Positions 55,847 through 63,836 of a stretch of DNA of 64,000 bases are shown here, in pieces. The position numbers and the translations under genes were made by a program. Within the stretch, counting starts at the first letter, position 1; each line of letters begins with the position of its first letter. The stretch covers positions 50,300-114,299 of the forward strand of contig JAEUJW010000007.1 of the NCBI GenBank assembly GCA_016793465.1, read 5' to 3'. Under the pieces are notes generated by a model. That model saw only the letters and a program-made list of their open reading frames with translations. It searched no databases and was not told the DNA's origin. The stretch is from Myxococcales bacterium (lineage in GTDB: Bacteria > Myxococcota > Polyangia > Nannocystales > Nannocystaceae).

Positions 55847-56071
55847 TCAGCGGGGCTGCAGGCGCTCGGACAGCACGGCGGTGAGGACGGCGCGCACGGC
55901 GGCGGAGTCGAGGCCGCGCAGGTGGCCGAGCAAGGCGTCCTGGTGGGCTTGCAGGCGGTGGCGGGTGATCTCGAGGGCGGTGATCGGGACGCTCAGCTCG
56001 CCGCGGTGGAGCAGCAGGAGGGCCTTTTTTAGATCCTCGGTGGGGACGCTGGTGAGGGCCTGGATCAGCAC
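55847..56071 (-). CDS. Small conserved-looking protein of unknown function
   Basis: 74 residues, mainly alpha-helical (EDLKKALLLLHRGELSVPIT, then a helix to LSERLQPR). No family recognised. Support: the codon composition matches its neighbours, it fills an otherwise empty gap, and its GTG start (56069-56071) has a TTATGT/TATGTA box 6-7 nt upstream like other genes here. Divergent from the nuclease-like gene. Confidence 0.55.
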   Translation of the reverse strand: MLIQALTSVPTEDLKKALLLLHRGELSVPITALEITRHRLQAHQDALLGHLRGLDSAAVRAVLTAVLSERLQPR

Positions 56072-56078
56072 CGGCGCT

Positions 56079-56084
56079 ACATAA
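56079..56084 (-). promoter_or_regulatory. -10-like box of the 74-residue gene, leaderless geometry
   Basis: TTATGT on the minus strand, 7 nt before the GTG (or TATGTA, 6 nt). Confidence 0.4.
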
Positions 56085-56132
56085 CACGAGGCGCGCGGCG
56101 GCGAGGAGGGTTGCGCGGCGACCGGCGGCGAT

Positions 56133-56138
56133 TACTCT
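56133..56138 (+). promoter_or_regulatory. -10 box of the nuclease-like gene, leaderless geometry
   Basis: TACTCT, 8 nt before the ATG at 56147. Confidence 0.52.
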
Positions 56139-56146
56139 CGCGGCCG

Positions 56147-56800
56147 ATGGCGGAGCTGCGCTGGTCGTACGAGGACCTCGCCGACGGGCTGGCCGCGGGG
56201 CTGGCGACGGCGGCGGCGGAGCTCGAGCTGGAGCAGGCGGTGCACGGGCTCGACGTGCGCCGCGAGCTCGACCTGCACCCGCTGCTGCACGCGGGGCTGC
56301 GGGCGGCGGGTTACGGGGTGCATCCGGAGCAGCGCTTCCCGCGGGAGCGGGGGCTGCGGAGGAAGACGGAGGGCTCGCGCTGCGACCTGGTGGTGACGCC
56401 GGAGGGGCTGCCGCTGGCCGACGAGGCGGCGCAGACCGAGCTGTTCGCGCCGCGGCGGGCGGTGGCGCTGTGTGACGCGATGTGGATCGAGGTCAAGGCG
56501 GTGGCGCAGTTCAAGGCGCTGGCGCCGAACCGGGCCTACGCGTCGGCGCTGCAGCGGCCGGTGTGGCGCGACGTGGAGAAGCTGGCGAGCGACCCGCAGA
56601 TCGCCCACGCGGCGGTGCTGCTGATCCTGTTCACGGCCGATCTGACGGTGGCCGCGCACGACCTCGGCGTGTGGGCGGCGCGGGCCAGCGCGCACGCGCT
56701 GCCGCTGTGGCCGCGGGTCGAGCGCTCGCTGGCGATCGGCGACCGCGTGGGGCACCGCGTGTGCACGCTGGCGCTGTGGCCGATCGAGCGGCGCGGGTGA
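56147..56800 (+). CDS. Hypothetical protein with PD-(D/E)XK-nuclease-like core
   Basis: 217 residues, no family recognised by eye. RCDLVVTPEG followed about 30 residues later by AMWIEVKAVAQF matches the Asp-(x)n-Glu-x-Lys layout of PD-(D/E)XK nucleases, preceded by a helical region with LHPLLHAGLRAAGYGVHPEQ. Inference only; it could be an inactive fold relative. Start set by the promoter box. Its 3' end is part of a duplicated 20-bp sequence (see 56786-56853). Confidence 0.68.
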   Translation: MAELRWSYEDLADGLAAGLATAAAELELEQAVHGLDVRRELDLHPLLHAGLRAAGYGVHPEQRFPRERGLRRKTEGSRCDLVVTPEGLPLADEAAQTELFAPRRAVALCDAMWIEVKAVAQFKALAPNRAYASALQRPVWRDVEKLASDPQIAHAAVLLILFTADLTVAAHDLGVWAARASAHALPLWPRVERSLAIGDRVGHRVCTLALWPIERRG

Positions 56801-56853
56801 GCGTCGACGCGACCGTCGTCGGCGTGGCCGAGCGAGCGGCGCGGGTGAGCGTC
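56786..56853. repeat. 20-bp direct repeat spanning two convergent stop codons
   Basis: GAGCGGCGCGGGTGAGCGTC occurs at 56786-56805 and 56834-56853 without mismatch. The first copy contains the stop of the nuclease-like gene; the second abuts the stop of the propeller lipoprotein gene. Confidence 0.85.
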
Positions 56854-58321
56854 ACTGCGGGCAGACGACGTTGTTGATCTGGCCGCCGGCCATGTCCGAG
56901 TAGGTGTAGGGCGAGTTGAGGCCGTCGTAGGTGGCGATCTCGAAGGTCTCGGGGTGGATGCGGTAGGCCGTGGTGCCGCCGAGGGGGACGGCCCAGATGT
57001 AGCCGTCGACGTCGACGCCGATGCCGCGGGCGAGGTTTTGGTTGGGGAGGATGACCTTGCCGCCGACCACCATGGTGTCGGAGTCGAGCCAGCCGACGCC
57101 GCCGTTGGTGGCGTGCCAGACCCGGCCCTTGAGGTCGACGGCGACGCCGCTGCCGCCGTTGGGCTGGAGGTCGCCGATCTGGGCGGCCCACTGCTTGGTG
57201 ACCGGGTCGTAGCGCGAGCCGTCGTCGAGCCAGACGCGGTCCTTGGTGTCGACGGTGATGCCGTAAAAGCCCTTGTTGACGACCTCGGCCTGCAGGGTCT
57301 CGTGGTCGACCTTGAAGATGACGCCGCCGCCGAATACGAAGAACCAGGCGTTGTTCTTGGTGTCGACGGCCGCGCCGTAGGCCCCGAGCAGGCCGCAGGG
57401 GATCTGCGGGAGGTCGACGGTGTCGTCGACGAGGCCGGTGTCGCCGTTGACGCGGAAGACCTTGATGCCCTGGGCGTTGGTGCAGGGGGAGTTGACGTCC
57501 TGGCCGTAGCTGGCGGCGGCCCAGATCTGCTGGTCCTCGTACTGGCAGGTCTCCTCGTTGTAGACGCCGGAGGTCCAGGCGACGGGGCGCTGGGTGGTGG
57601 CGCCGGGGAAGGCGGTGTACCAGGCGACACACTCGTCGGTGCCGAACGGGAGCACGTTGTTCTTGCCGGTGGAGGTGTCGATCTTGCCGTTGCCGTTGGC
57701 GTCGACGCAGTCGTCCTGGCGGGCCCAGATCTTGGTGAGGCCGCCGTGGCGGTTGGCGACGACCATGGCGCGGCCGTCGATGCTGACCGAGGTGCGCGAG
57801 GGGCTGCCCTGGTGGTCGGGGCGGGTGAAGTAGCGGCCGAGCTCGGTCATGGTGCGGGTGTCGAGCTTGCTGACGGTGTGCTCGCCGCTGTTGGCGATCC
57901 ACACGTAGCTCCAGTCGCTCTCGCCGCACTTGACCTCGCAGCCGGGGCCGCCGGTGGTGGTGTCGGCGATCGTGGTGCCGCTCGAGCCGAGCGAGTCGCC
58001 GCTGCTGCCGGTGTCGGAGAGGACGCCGCCGGTGGTGCCGGTCGTGGCGGTGGTGCTGCCGGTGTTGGCGGTGGTCGCCTCGCCGCTGCTGTCGCCGGTG
58101 GTGGTCGTGCCGCTGTCGGAGACGGTGCCCTCGCCGGCGCTGGTGGTCGGGGTGCTGGCGCCAGTGGTGGGCGTGACGCCGGTGCTGCTCGAGCCGGGGG
58201 TGCCGGTGGTCTGGCCGCTGCTGCCGGCGCTGTCGCTGGTGGCGACGTCGTCGCCGCAGGCGCCGAGGCCGAGCAGGAGGGCGGAGGCGAAGATCCACGG
58301 CGAGGCGGTCGGGCGGGCCAT
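56852..58321 (-). CDS. Beta-propeller (NHL/Vgb-like) lipoprotein
   Basis: 489 residues. Lipobox LLGLGAC followed by GDD and a Ser/Thr/Gly linker of about 105 residues. The C-terminal domain has repeated strands such as YVWIANSGEHTVSKLD, GITVDTKDRVWLDDG, GVAVDLKGRVWHATNGG and GIGVDVDGYIWAVPLGG, matching virginiamycin-B-lyase/NHL-type propellers. Cys pairs suggest disulphides outside the cytoplasm. No catalytic residues recognised. ATG at 58319-58321. Confidence 0.88.
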   Translation of the reverse strand: MARPTASPWIFASALLLGLGACGDDVATSDSAGSSGQTTGTPGSSSTGVTPTTGASTPTTSAGEGTVSDSGTTTTGDSSGEATTANTGSTTATTGTTGGVLSDTGSSGDSLGSSGTTIADTTTGGPGCEVKCGESDWSYVWIANSGEHTVSKLDTRTMTELGRYFTRPDHQGSPSRTSVSIDGRAMVVANRHGGLTKIWARQDDCVDANGNGKIDTSTGKNNVLPFGTDECVAWYTAFPGATTQRPVAWTSGVYNEETCQYEDQQIWAAASYGQDVNSPCTNAQGIKVFRVNGDTGLVDDTVDLPQIPCGLLGAYGAAVDTKNNAWFFVFGGGVIFKVDHETLQAEVVNKGFYGITVDTKDRVWLDDGSRYDPVTKQWAAQIGDLQPNGGSGVAVDLKGRVWHATNGGVGWLDSDTMVVGGKVILPNQNLARGIGVDVDGYIWAVPLGGTTAYRIHPETFEIATYDGLNSPYTYSDMAGGQINNVVCPQ

Positions 58322-58327
58322 GGGAAC

Positions 58328-58333
58328 ACCCTA
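58328..58333 (-). promoter_or_regulatory. -10 box of the propeller lipoprotein gene, leaderless geometry
   Basis: TAGGGT on the minus strand, 6 nt before the ATG. Confidence 0.5.
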
Positions 58334-58416
58334 ATGCGAGCAGGTGGAAACCCGCAAGCGAGGCGTGGGCTGCGCTTCGGCCTGCGCGCAAGTGCGCAGA
58401 CCGACAGGCCCGCGGT

Positions 58417-60123
58417 TCAGGCGATCGGGAGCAGCTTGCCGGGGTTCATCGCGCCGTCGGGGTCGAGGCTGTGCTTGATCGCCGTGAGGGCCGCGAGGCC
58501 GACCGGGCCCTTCTCGCGGGCGAGCCAGGGGACGTGGTCGGTGCCGACGCCGTGGTGGTGGCTGACCGTGCCGCCGCCGGTGAGCATGGCGTCGGTGGCG
58601 GCTTGCTTGACGGCGAGCCACTGCGCGCGCGCCGAGGCGGCCGAGGCGGCCGGCGAGTCGGCGAGGCGCTGGGGGAACACGGTGGTGAAGTAGAGGCTGG
58701 CGCCGTCCTCGTAGGCGTGGCTGATGTGGCACATGACGATCGCGCGGTCGCCGGGGGCGGCGGCGTTGGCCCGCAGGGACTCGCGCAGGGCGGCGTCGAT
58801 GTCGTGGTAGAGCGGCAAGATGTTGGCCCAGCGGGTCGCGGTCTCGAGGGTCTCGACGGCGACGCCGCGGTCGAGCAGGGGGTCGCGCAGGTAGGGCATC
58901 ATGAAGCGGCCGGCGTACCACTTGGTGCCGGGGCTGCTGCCGATGCCGAGGCCGTTGTGGCGCTCGCAGGCGCTGCGGGTGAGCACCTGGGCCTCGAGCA
59001 CGGCCTCGTGTTCGCCCTCGAGGCCGACCAGCAGGAGGCAGCGGCCCTCGCCGTAGCCGCGCATGGCGACCACGCGGGAGCCGAGGCGGGTGGCGACGCC
59101 GGGCGGGTGGCGGGCGGCGGAGAAGGTCTGGAGGAAGTGGGTCTCGCTGGCGTCGGAGAGGCGCAGCATCGCCACGGGGATCTGGCGCTGGACGATCTCG
59201 CGGATCGCGGCGGCGCCCTCGGCGAAGCTGCGGAAGAGGTAGCCGCGGTAGTCCTTGTGCGCGGGGACCGGGTGGATGCGGACGGTGGCCTCGGTGATGA
59301 TGCCGAGGGTGCCCTCGCTGCCGAGCACGAACTGGTTGGTGTTGGGGCCGACCGCGGAGGCGGGGAAGGACTCGGTGTGCCAGGCGCCGCGCGGGGTGGC
59401 CAGGCGGGCGCCGAGCAGCCACTTCTCGGCCTTGCCGTAGCGGTTGCTCTGCTGGCCGGCGCCGCGGGCCGCGACCCAGCCGCCGAGGGTCGAGAACTCG
59501 AAGGACTGCGGGTAGTGGCCGAGCGTGTAGCCGCGGGACTGGAGCTGTTGCTCGAGGTCGGGGCCGTAGACGCCGGCCTCGAGGGTGGCGCAGTGGGAGA
59601 CCTCGTCGAGGGTGAGGAGGCGGCGCATGCGGGTCATGTCGACGGTGATGACGGCCTGGTGGGCGCCGCGCGAGGCCGTGACGCCGCCGACGACGCTCGA
59701 GCCGCCGCCGAAGGGGACGAGGGCGAGGTCGCGGGTGAGGGCGAGGTCGACGAGGCCCTGGACCTCCTCGGCGTCGCCGGGGTAGACGACGGCGTCGGGG
59801 ACCTGCTCGCCGAGCTCGCCGGCGCGGACGGCGAGGAGGTCGAGGTAGCTCTTGCCGCGGGCGTGGAAGGCCCGCTCGAAGCGGTCGGTCTTGAGGTGTT
59901 CGCTGCCGACGACGTCTTGCAGCGCGCCGAGGGTGTCGTCGGCGAGGCGGGTCGCGGGGATGTGGATCTCCGGCAGCGGGACCGCGGGGTGGGGGACCAG
60001 CTTGTCGCGGCCGAGCGCGGCGGCGATGTAGGCCCACACGGTGGCCTCGTTGGAGCCGAGGTCGAAGGAGGCGTGGGCGAGGCCCCAGCCGTTCCAGCGT
60101 AGTTTTCGCCGTTCGGTCGTCAT
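58417..60123 (-). CDS. FAD-binding oxidase, alkyldihydroxyacetonephosphate-synthase type
   Basis: 568 residues. N-terminal KLRWNGWG and C-terminal GGTVSHHHGVG are hallmarks of alkyl-DHAP synthase, which swaps the acyl chain of acyl-DHAP for a fatty alcohol to make the ether bond. The FAD domain has VVYPGDAEEV, LVPFGGGSSVVGG and the glycine-rich GSEGTLGIITEATVRIHP. Myxobacteria make ether lipids. It follows the lipid kinase by 7 nt and is the last gene of the glpD operon. Other FAD/4 oxidases cannot be excluded, but the two motifs are strong. Confidence 0.9.
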   Translation of the reverse strand: MTTERRKLRWNGWGLAHASFDLGSNEATVWAYIAAALGRDKLVPHPAVPLPEIHIPATRLADDTLGALQDVVGSEHLKTDRFERAFHARGKSYLDLLAVRAGELGEQVPDAVVYPGDAEEVQGLVDLALTRDLALVPFGGGSSVVGGVTASRGAHQAVITVDMTRMRRLLTLDEVSHCATLEAGVYGPDLEQQLQSRGYTLGHYPQSFEFSTLGGWVAARGAGQQSNRYGKAEKWLLGARLATPRGAWHTESFPASAVGPNTNQFVLGSEGTLGIITEATVRIHPVPAHKDYRGYLFRSFAEGAAAIREIVQRQIPVAMLRLSDASETHFLQTFSAARHPPGVATRLGSRVVAMRGYGEGRCLLLVGLEGEHEAVLEAQVLTRSACERHNGLGIGSSPGTKWYAGRFMMPYLRDPLLDRGVAVETLETATRWANILPLYHDIDAALRESLRANAAAPGDRAIVMCHISHAYEDGASLYFTTVFPQRLADSPAASAASARAQWLAVKQAATDAMLTGGGTVSHHHGVGTDHVPWLAREKGPVGLAALTAIKHSLDPDGAMNPGKLLPIA

Positions 60124-60130
60124 GGATTTG

Positions 60131-61084
60131 TCAGCACCTGAACTTGAGGACAGCCGGGAGGATCGTGAAGGTGGCGGGCAGGCGGCCGGGGGTCTCGCCG
60201 TCGACGTCGAGCAGCGCGGGCGGGCCGGGCAGCGGCTCGGCGACCACGCGGCGGGCGGTGAGCGAGAGGACCTTGGGGTGGTGGATGTGCTTGCCGTGGT
60301 AGACCGCGTTGGGGTCGCGCAGCAGCTCGCGGGTGGTCATGTCGTGCATGATGACGACGTCGAAGCGGCCGTCGTCGGGCCGGGCGTTGGGGGCGAAGTG
60401 CATGCCGGCGCCGAAGTAGCGGCCGTTGCACACGGCGGCGGTGTTGATGCCGAGCTCGTGCGGGGGTTGGTCGTCAGCGGTGATGCGGACGCGCGGCATC
60501 TGGTAGCCGAACATGGCGCGCAGGGTGGCCCAGAAGAAGGCGAAGCGGCTGTTGATGCGCTTGCTGAAGGTGGCCTGGTTGACCCGGCGCGAGACCAGGC
60601 CGGAGAGGCCGAAGCTGGCGATGTTGTTGAAGTAGCGCGCGGCGGGCTGGCCGTCATGGTCGGTGTAGTCGAGGCGGCCGATGTCGATCGGGCGGTCGCT
60701 GGCGCGGGCGAGGCGGGCGACCTGGCCGGGGAGGTCGAGCGGGAGGTCGAAGCTCCGGCGGAAGTCGCCGCCGGAGCCGGAGGTGAACAGGGCGAGCGCG
60801 GCCTGCGGGCGGATGAGGGTGTTGTCGGGGCCGGTGGGCGGGTGGAAAAAGCCGTTGACGACCTCGTTGACGGTGCCGTCGCCGCCGACCGCGATGATGA
60901 GGTCGACGCCGTCGTGCAGGGCCGCGCGGGTGAGGGCGGTGGCGGCGTTCTGGGCGTCGGTGAAGGCGACCTCGACCGGGCCGATCGCGGCCTCGAGGGC
61001 CTGATGCATCTTCGGCCAGTTGTGGCGGGTGCGCCCGTGCGAGGAGTTGGGGTTGACGATCGCCCGGGTACGAGGAGTGGTCAT
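60131..61084 (-). CDS. Diacylglycerol-kinase-family lipid kinase
   Basis: 317 residues. Start AIVNPNSSHGRTRHNWPKM and the catalytic IIAVGGDGTVNEVVNG identify the DAGK/YegS family. SGSGGDFRRSFDLP and a C-terminal strand with DVDGETPGRLPATF follow the family fold. It probably phosphorylates a glycerolipid or alkylglycerol in the cytosol at the membrane face. It sits between glpD (12-nt gap) and the AGPS-like gene (7-nt gap), consistent with glycerolipid metabolism. Confidence 0.92.
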   Translation of the reverse strand: MTTPRTRAIVNPNSSHGRTRHNWPKMHQALEAAIGPVEVAFTDAQNAATALTRAALHDGVDLIIAVGGDGTVNEVVNGFFHPPTGPDNTLIRPQAALALFTSGSGGDFRRSFDLPLDLPGQVARLARASDRPIDIGRLDYTDHDGQPAARYFNNIASFGLSGLVSRRVNQATFSKRINSRFAFFWATLRAMFGYQMPRVRITADDQPPHELGINTAAVCNGRYFGAGMHFAPNARPDDGRFDVVIMHDMTTRELLRDPNAVYHGKHIHHPKVLSLTARRVVAEPLPGPPALLDVDGETPGRLPATFTILPAVLKFRC

Positions 61085-61096
61085 GCTGGGCTCCGA

Positions 61097-62722
61097 TCAC
61101 GGGGTGGCGACGTAATGATCGAGGACTCGCTCGACCTGGCGCATGCGCTCGGCCCGGTTCCAGCCGAGGCTGCTGCCCATGATGCGGGCGGCGGCGCCGA
61201 GGGCGAGCTCGCCGGGGTTGCCGAGGGTGCCGAGGCCGGTGCGGCGGAGGACGACGTCGGCGAGGGTGACGGCCATCTCGCAGCGCTGGGCGTGCACGAC
61301 CTGGGCGCCGATCTCCGGCAGGCCCTCGGCGAGCGGGCGGGCGAGGGTGGGGTCGGCGTCGACGAGGTGCAGCAGCTCGCCCATGCGCGCGCCGTAGTTG
61401 CGGGCGAGGTGCGTGAGCATGGCGGGGTCGTGCTGCGGGTGGCGGGCGACCTGGGCGGCGACGAACTTGCGAAAGTTGCCGATCGCGCCGCCGGGCAGCG
61501 GGGTGGTGGCGGTGGTGCAGGGGGGCAGGCGGCGGCCGAGCTTGCGGGCGGCGAGGTCGACGACCTGCTCGGCGAGGTGGCGCGAGGTGGTCCACTTGCC
61601 GCCGATCGCCGAGATGAGGCCCTCTGGACCGTGGTGGCTGGCGTGGTCGTGGACCTCGGTCTTGCGGCTGGCGTCGTAGGTGCTGGCGCCGTCGTCGACC
61701 AGCGGGCGCAGGCCGCCGTAGAAGTGCAGGACGTCGGCGCGGGTGAGCGCGGCGGCGGGCAGGTGGTGGTTGACGGTCGCGAGCAGGCTCTCGATGTCGG
61801 CCTCGCTGACGCGGAAGTCGTCGGGGTCGCCGGCGTAGGCCTCGTCGGTGGTGCCGATGAGGGTGCGGCCGCGCCAGGGGAGGACGAAGAAGTGGCCGTG
61901 TTTGCCGGCCATGAGGAGGGCGTGGCCGGGGGTGAGGGCGCGGGTGATGATGTGCACGCCCTTGGAGCGGACCAATTTTTGCGCGTCGGGGAGCTCGGCG
62001 AGCAGGAGGTCCGCCCAGGGGCCGGCGGCGTTGATCACGAGGCGGCCGCGCAGGGGCAGGGGCTCGCCGCCGAGGAGGTCGCGCGCTTGTACGCCGACGA
62101 CCCGCGGGCCCTCGCGCAGCAGGCCCTCGGCGACGGTGTAGTTGCACAGCTGGGCCCCGGCGGCGGCGGCGGAGAGCAGGCACTCGAGCGCGAGGCGCTC
62201 GGGGGAGAACATCTGACAGTCGTAGTATTGCAGGGCGCCGGTGAGGTCCGCGGTGGGGAGGTCGGGCTGGAGGGCGAGGGCCTCGGCGCGGCTGAGGGCG
62301 CGGTGGCCGGGGAGGCGCTGGTCGGGGTCAGCGAGCCAGCCGCGGTCGAAGGCGAGGAGGTCGTAGACGCTGAGGCCGAGGCGCAGCAGCGCCTTGCCCT
62401 CGCTGCGGCTGCGGCCGCGGTGGGTCGGCAGCAGCATCATCAGCGGGTAGACGAGGTGGGGGGCCGTGCGTAGCCACATGCGACGTTCGCGGAGCGACTC
62501 GCGGATGAGGCCGACCTCGAGGTTCTTGAGGTAGCGGAGGCCGCCGTGGATGAGCTTGGAGGAGGCGGCGGAGGTGGCGTGGCTGAAGTCTTGTTTCTCG
62601 ATGAGGGCGACGGAGAGGCCGCGGAGCGCGGCGTCGCGGGCGATGCAGGCGCCCGAGACCCCGCCGCCGACGATGACGAGGTCGTGGACGCGGGCGCAGC
62701 TGCGTGGCAGGTCACGTCGCAT
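61097..62722 (-). CDS. glpD: Glycerol-3-phosphate dehydrogenase, FAD-dependent
   Basis: 541 residues. FAD motif GGGVSGACIARDAALRG near residue 20, SSKLIHGGLRYL, INAAGPWAD, GTTDEAY, and GGKWTTSR are GlpD family features; the C-terminal domain is full length. It oxidises sn-glycerol-3-phosphate to DHAP at the membrane, passing electrons to quinones. In this operon the DHAP could feed alkyl-DHAP synthesis. The ATG at 62720-62722 gives a slightly longer N-terminus than usual, but its promoter box supports it. Confidence 0.94.
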   Translation of the reverse strand: MRRDLPRSCARVHDLVIVGGGVSGACIARDAALRGLSVALIEKQDFSHATSAASSKLIHGGLRYLKNLEVGLIRESLRERRMWLRTAPHLVYPLMMLLPTHRGRSRSEGKALLRLGLSVYDLLAFDRGWLADPDQRLPGHRALSRAEALALQPDLPTADLTGALQYYDCQMFSPERLALECLLSAAAAGAQLCNYTVAEGLLREGPRVVGVQARDLLGGEPLPLRGRLVINAAGPWADLLLAELPDAQKLVRSKGVHIITRALTPGHALLMAGKHGHFFVLPWRGRTLIGTTDEAYAGDPDDFRVSEADIESLLATVNHHLPAAALTRADVLHFYGGLRPLVDDGASTYDASRKTEVHDHASHHGPEGLISAIGGKWTTSRHLAEQVVDLAARKLGRRLPPCTTATTPLPGGAIGNFRKFVAAQVARHPQHDPAMLTHLARNYGARMGELLHLVDADPTLARPLAEGLPEIGAQVVHAQRCEMAVTLADVVLRRTGLGTLGNPGELALGAAARIMGSSLGWNRAERMRQVERVLDHYVATP

Positions 62723-62731
62723 TCGGGGGCA

Positions 62732-62737
62732 AGGCTA
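62732..62737 (-). promoter_or_regulatory. -10 box of the glpD operon, leaderless geometry
   Basis: TAGCCT on the minus strand, 9 nt before the ATG. Confidence 0.55.
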
Positions 62738-62833
62738 CTCGCCTGTACGGCGGGCGCCAACGGGCTTTTTTCTGCTGGTTCGCGCACGCGCTCGGGGGCC
62801 TGCTCCGGGGCTCCAAAGGGCCGCCAAATGGCG

Positions 62834-62839
62834 TATTCT
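62834..62839 (+). promoter_or_regulatory. -10 box of the deoxyhypusine-synthase-like gene
   Basis: TATTCT, 12 nt before the ATG at 62852. An in-frame ATG at 62828 lies upstream of this box and is therefore unlikely to be used. Confidence 0.5.
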
Positions 62840-62851
62840 CGGCCCCCGCCC

Positions 62852-63832
62852 ATGCAGCACGATCGCCCGATCTCCAGCTTTATTCGCAAGCATTATCGTC
62901 ACTTCAACGCCGCGGCGCTGGTGGACGCGGCGGAGGGCTACAACAAGCACCTCGCGGGCGGGGGGAAGATGCTGGTCACGCTGGCGGGGGCGATGAGCAC
63001 GGCGGAGCTGGGGCTGAGCCTGGCGGAGATGATCCGCCAGGGGAAGATCCACGCGATCTGCTGCACGGGCGCCAACCTCGAGGAGGACGTGTTCAACCTG
63101 GTGGCGCACGATCATTACGAGCGGGTGCCGCACTACCGGCAGCTGACGCCGCACGACGAGAAGGCGCTGCTCGACCGGCACATGAACCGGGTGACCGACA
63201 CGTGCATCCCCGAGATGGAGGCGATGCGGCGCATCGAGGACGTGGTGCTGGCCGAGTGGGTGCGCGCCGACCAGGCCGGCGAGCGCCTGTTCCCGCACGA
63301 GTTCTTCTACAAGATCCTGCTCAGCGGGGTGCTCAAGGAGAGCTACCAGATCGACCCGAAGGACTCGTGGTTGTTGGCGGCGGCGGAGGCCAACTTGCCG
63401 ATGATCGTGCCGGGCTGGGAGGACTCGACGCTCGGCAACATGTTCGCGGGGCACGTGATCACGGGCGACGTGAAGAACGTGCACACGGTGCGCACGGGCA
63501 TCGAGTACATGATGTTCTTGGCCGAGTGGTACCAGAAGGCGACCAAGGAGAGCACGATCGGGTTCTTCCAGATCGGCGGCGGGATCGCGGGGGACTTCCC
63601 GATCTGCGTGGTGCCGATGCTGCATCAGGACCTGCGCCGGCCGGAGGTGCCGCTGTGGGCGTACTTCTGCCAGATCTCGGACAGCACGACGAGCTATGGC
63701 TCGTACTCGGGGGCGGTGCCGGGGGAGAAGATCACGTGGGGCAAGCTCGGGGTCGACACACCGGGCTTCATCATCGAGTCGGACGCGACGATCGTGGCGC
63801 CGCTGGTGTTCGCGTACGTGCTGGGGTGGTAG
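62852..63832 (+). CDS. Deoxyhypusine-synthase-like protein
   Basis: 326 residues. Family features: LAGAMSTAELGLSLAEMIRQ-type early helix, CTGANLEEDVFNLVAHDHY, and C-terminal SGAVPGEKITWGKLG, where Lys near residue 297 aligns with the catalytic lysine of eukaryotic deoxyhypusine synthase. Bacteria lack eIF5A, so the substrate must differ; related enzymes make homospermidine from spermidine or putrescine. It is followed after 4 nt by agmatine deiminase, which points to polyamine synthesis. Confidence 0.9.
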   Translation: MQHDRPISSFIRKHYRHFNAAALVDAAEGYNKHLAGGGKMLVTLAGAMSTAELGLSLAEMIRQGKIHAICCTGANLEEDVFNLVAHDHYERVPHYRQLTPHDEKALLDRHMNRVTDTCIPEMEAMRRIEDVVLAEWVRADQAGERLFPHEFFYKILLSGVLKESYQIDPKDSWLLAAAEANLPMIVPGWEDSTLGNMFAGHVITGDVKNVHTVRTGIEYMMFLAEWYQKATKESTIGFFQIGGGIAGDFPICVVPMLHQDLRRPEVPLWAYFCQISDSTTSYGSYSGAVPGEKITWGKLGVDTPGFIIESDATIVAPLVFAYVLGW

Positions 63833-63836
63833 GGCC

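Noticed and set aside
56015..56035. T-run following a GC-rich stretch
   Set aside because: It is inside the 74-residue minus-strand gene, where it encodes consecutive lysines, and has no proper upstream hairpin.
62761..62775. Run of six T after a GC-rich stretch, possible intrinsic terminator
   Set aside because: It lies in the divergent glpD / deoxyhypusine-synthase-like promoter region, and the preceding stem is weak.
62828..62851. Upstream in-frame ATG for the deoxyhypusine-synthase-like gene
   Set aside because: It lies before the TATTCT box, so it would not be in the predicted transcript, and family homology begins after 62852.
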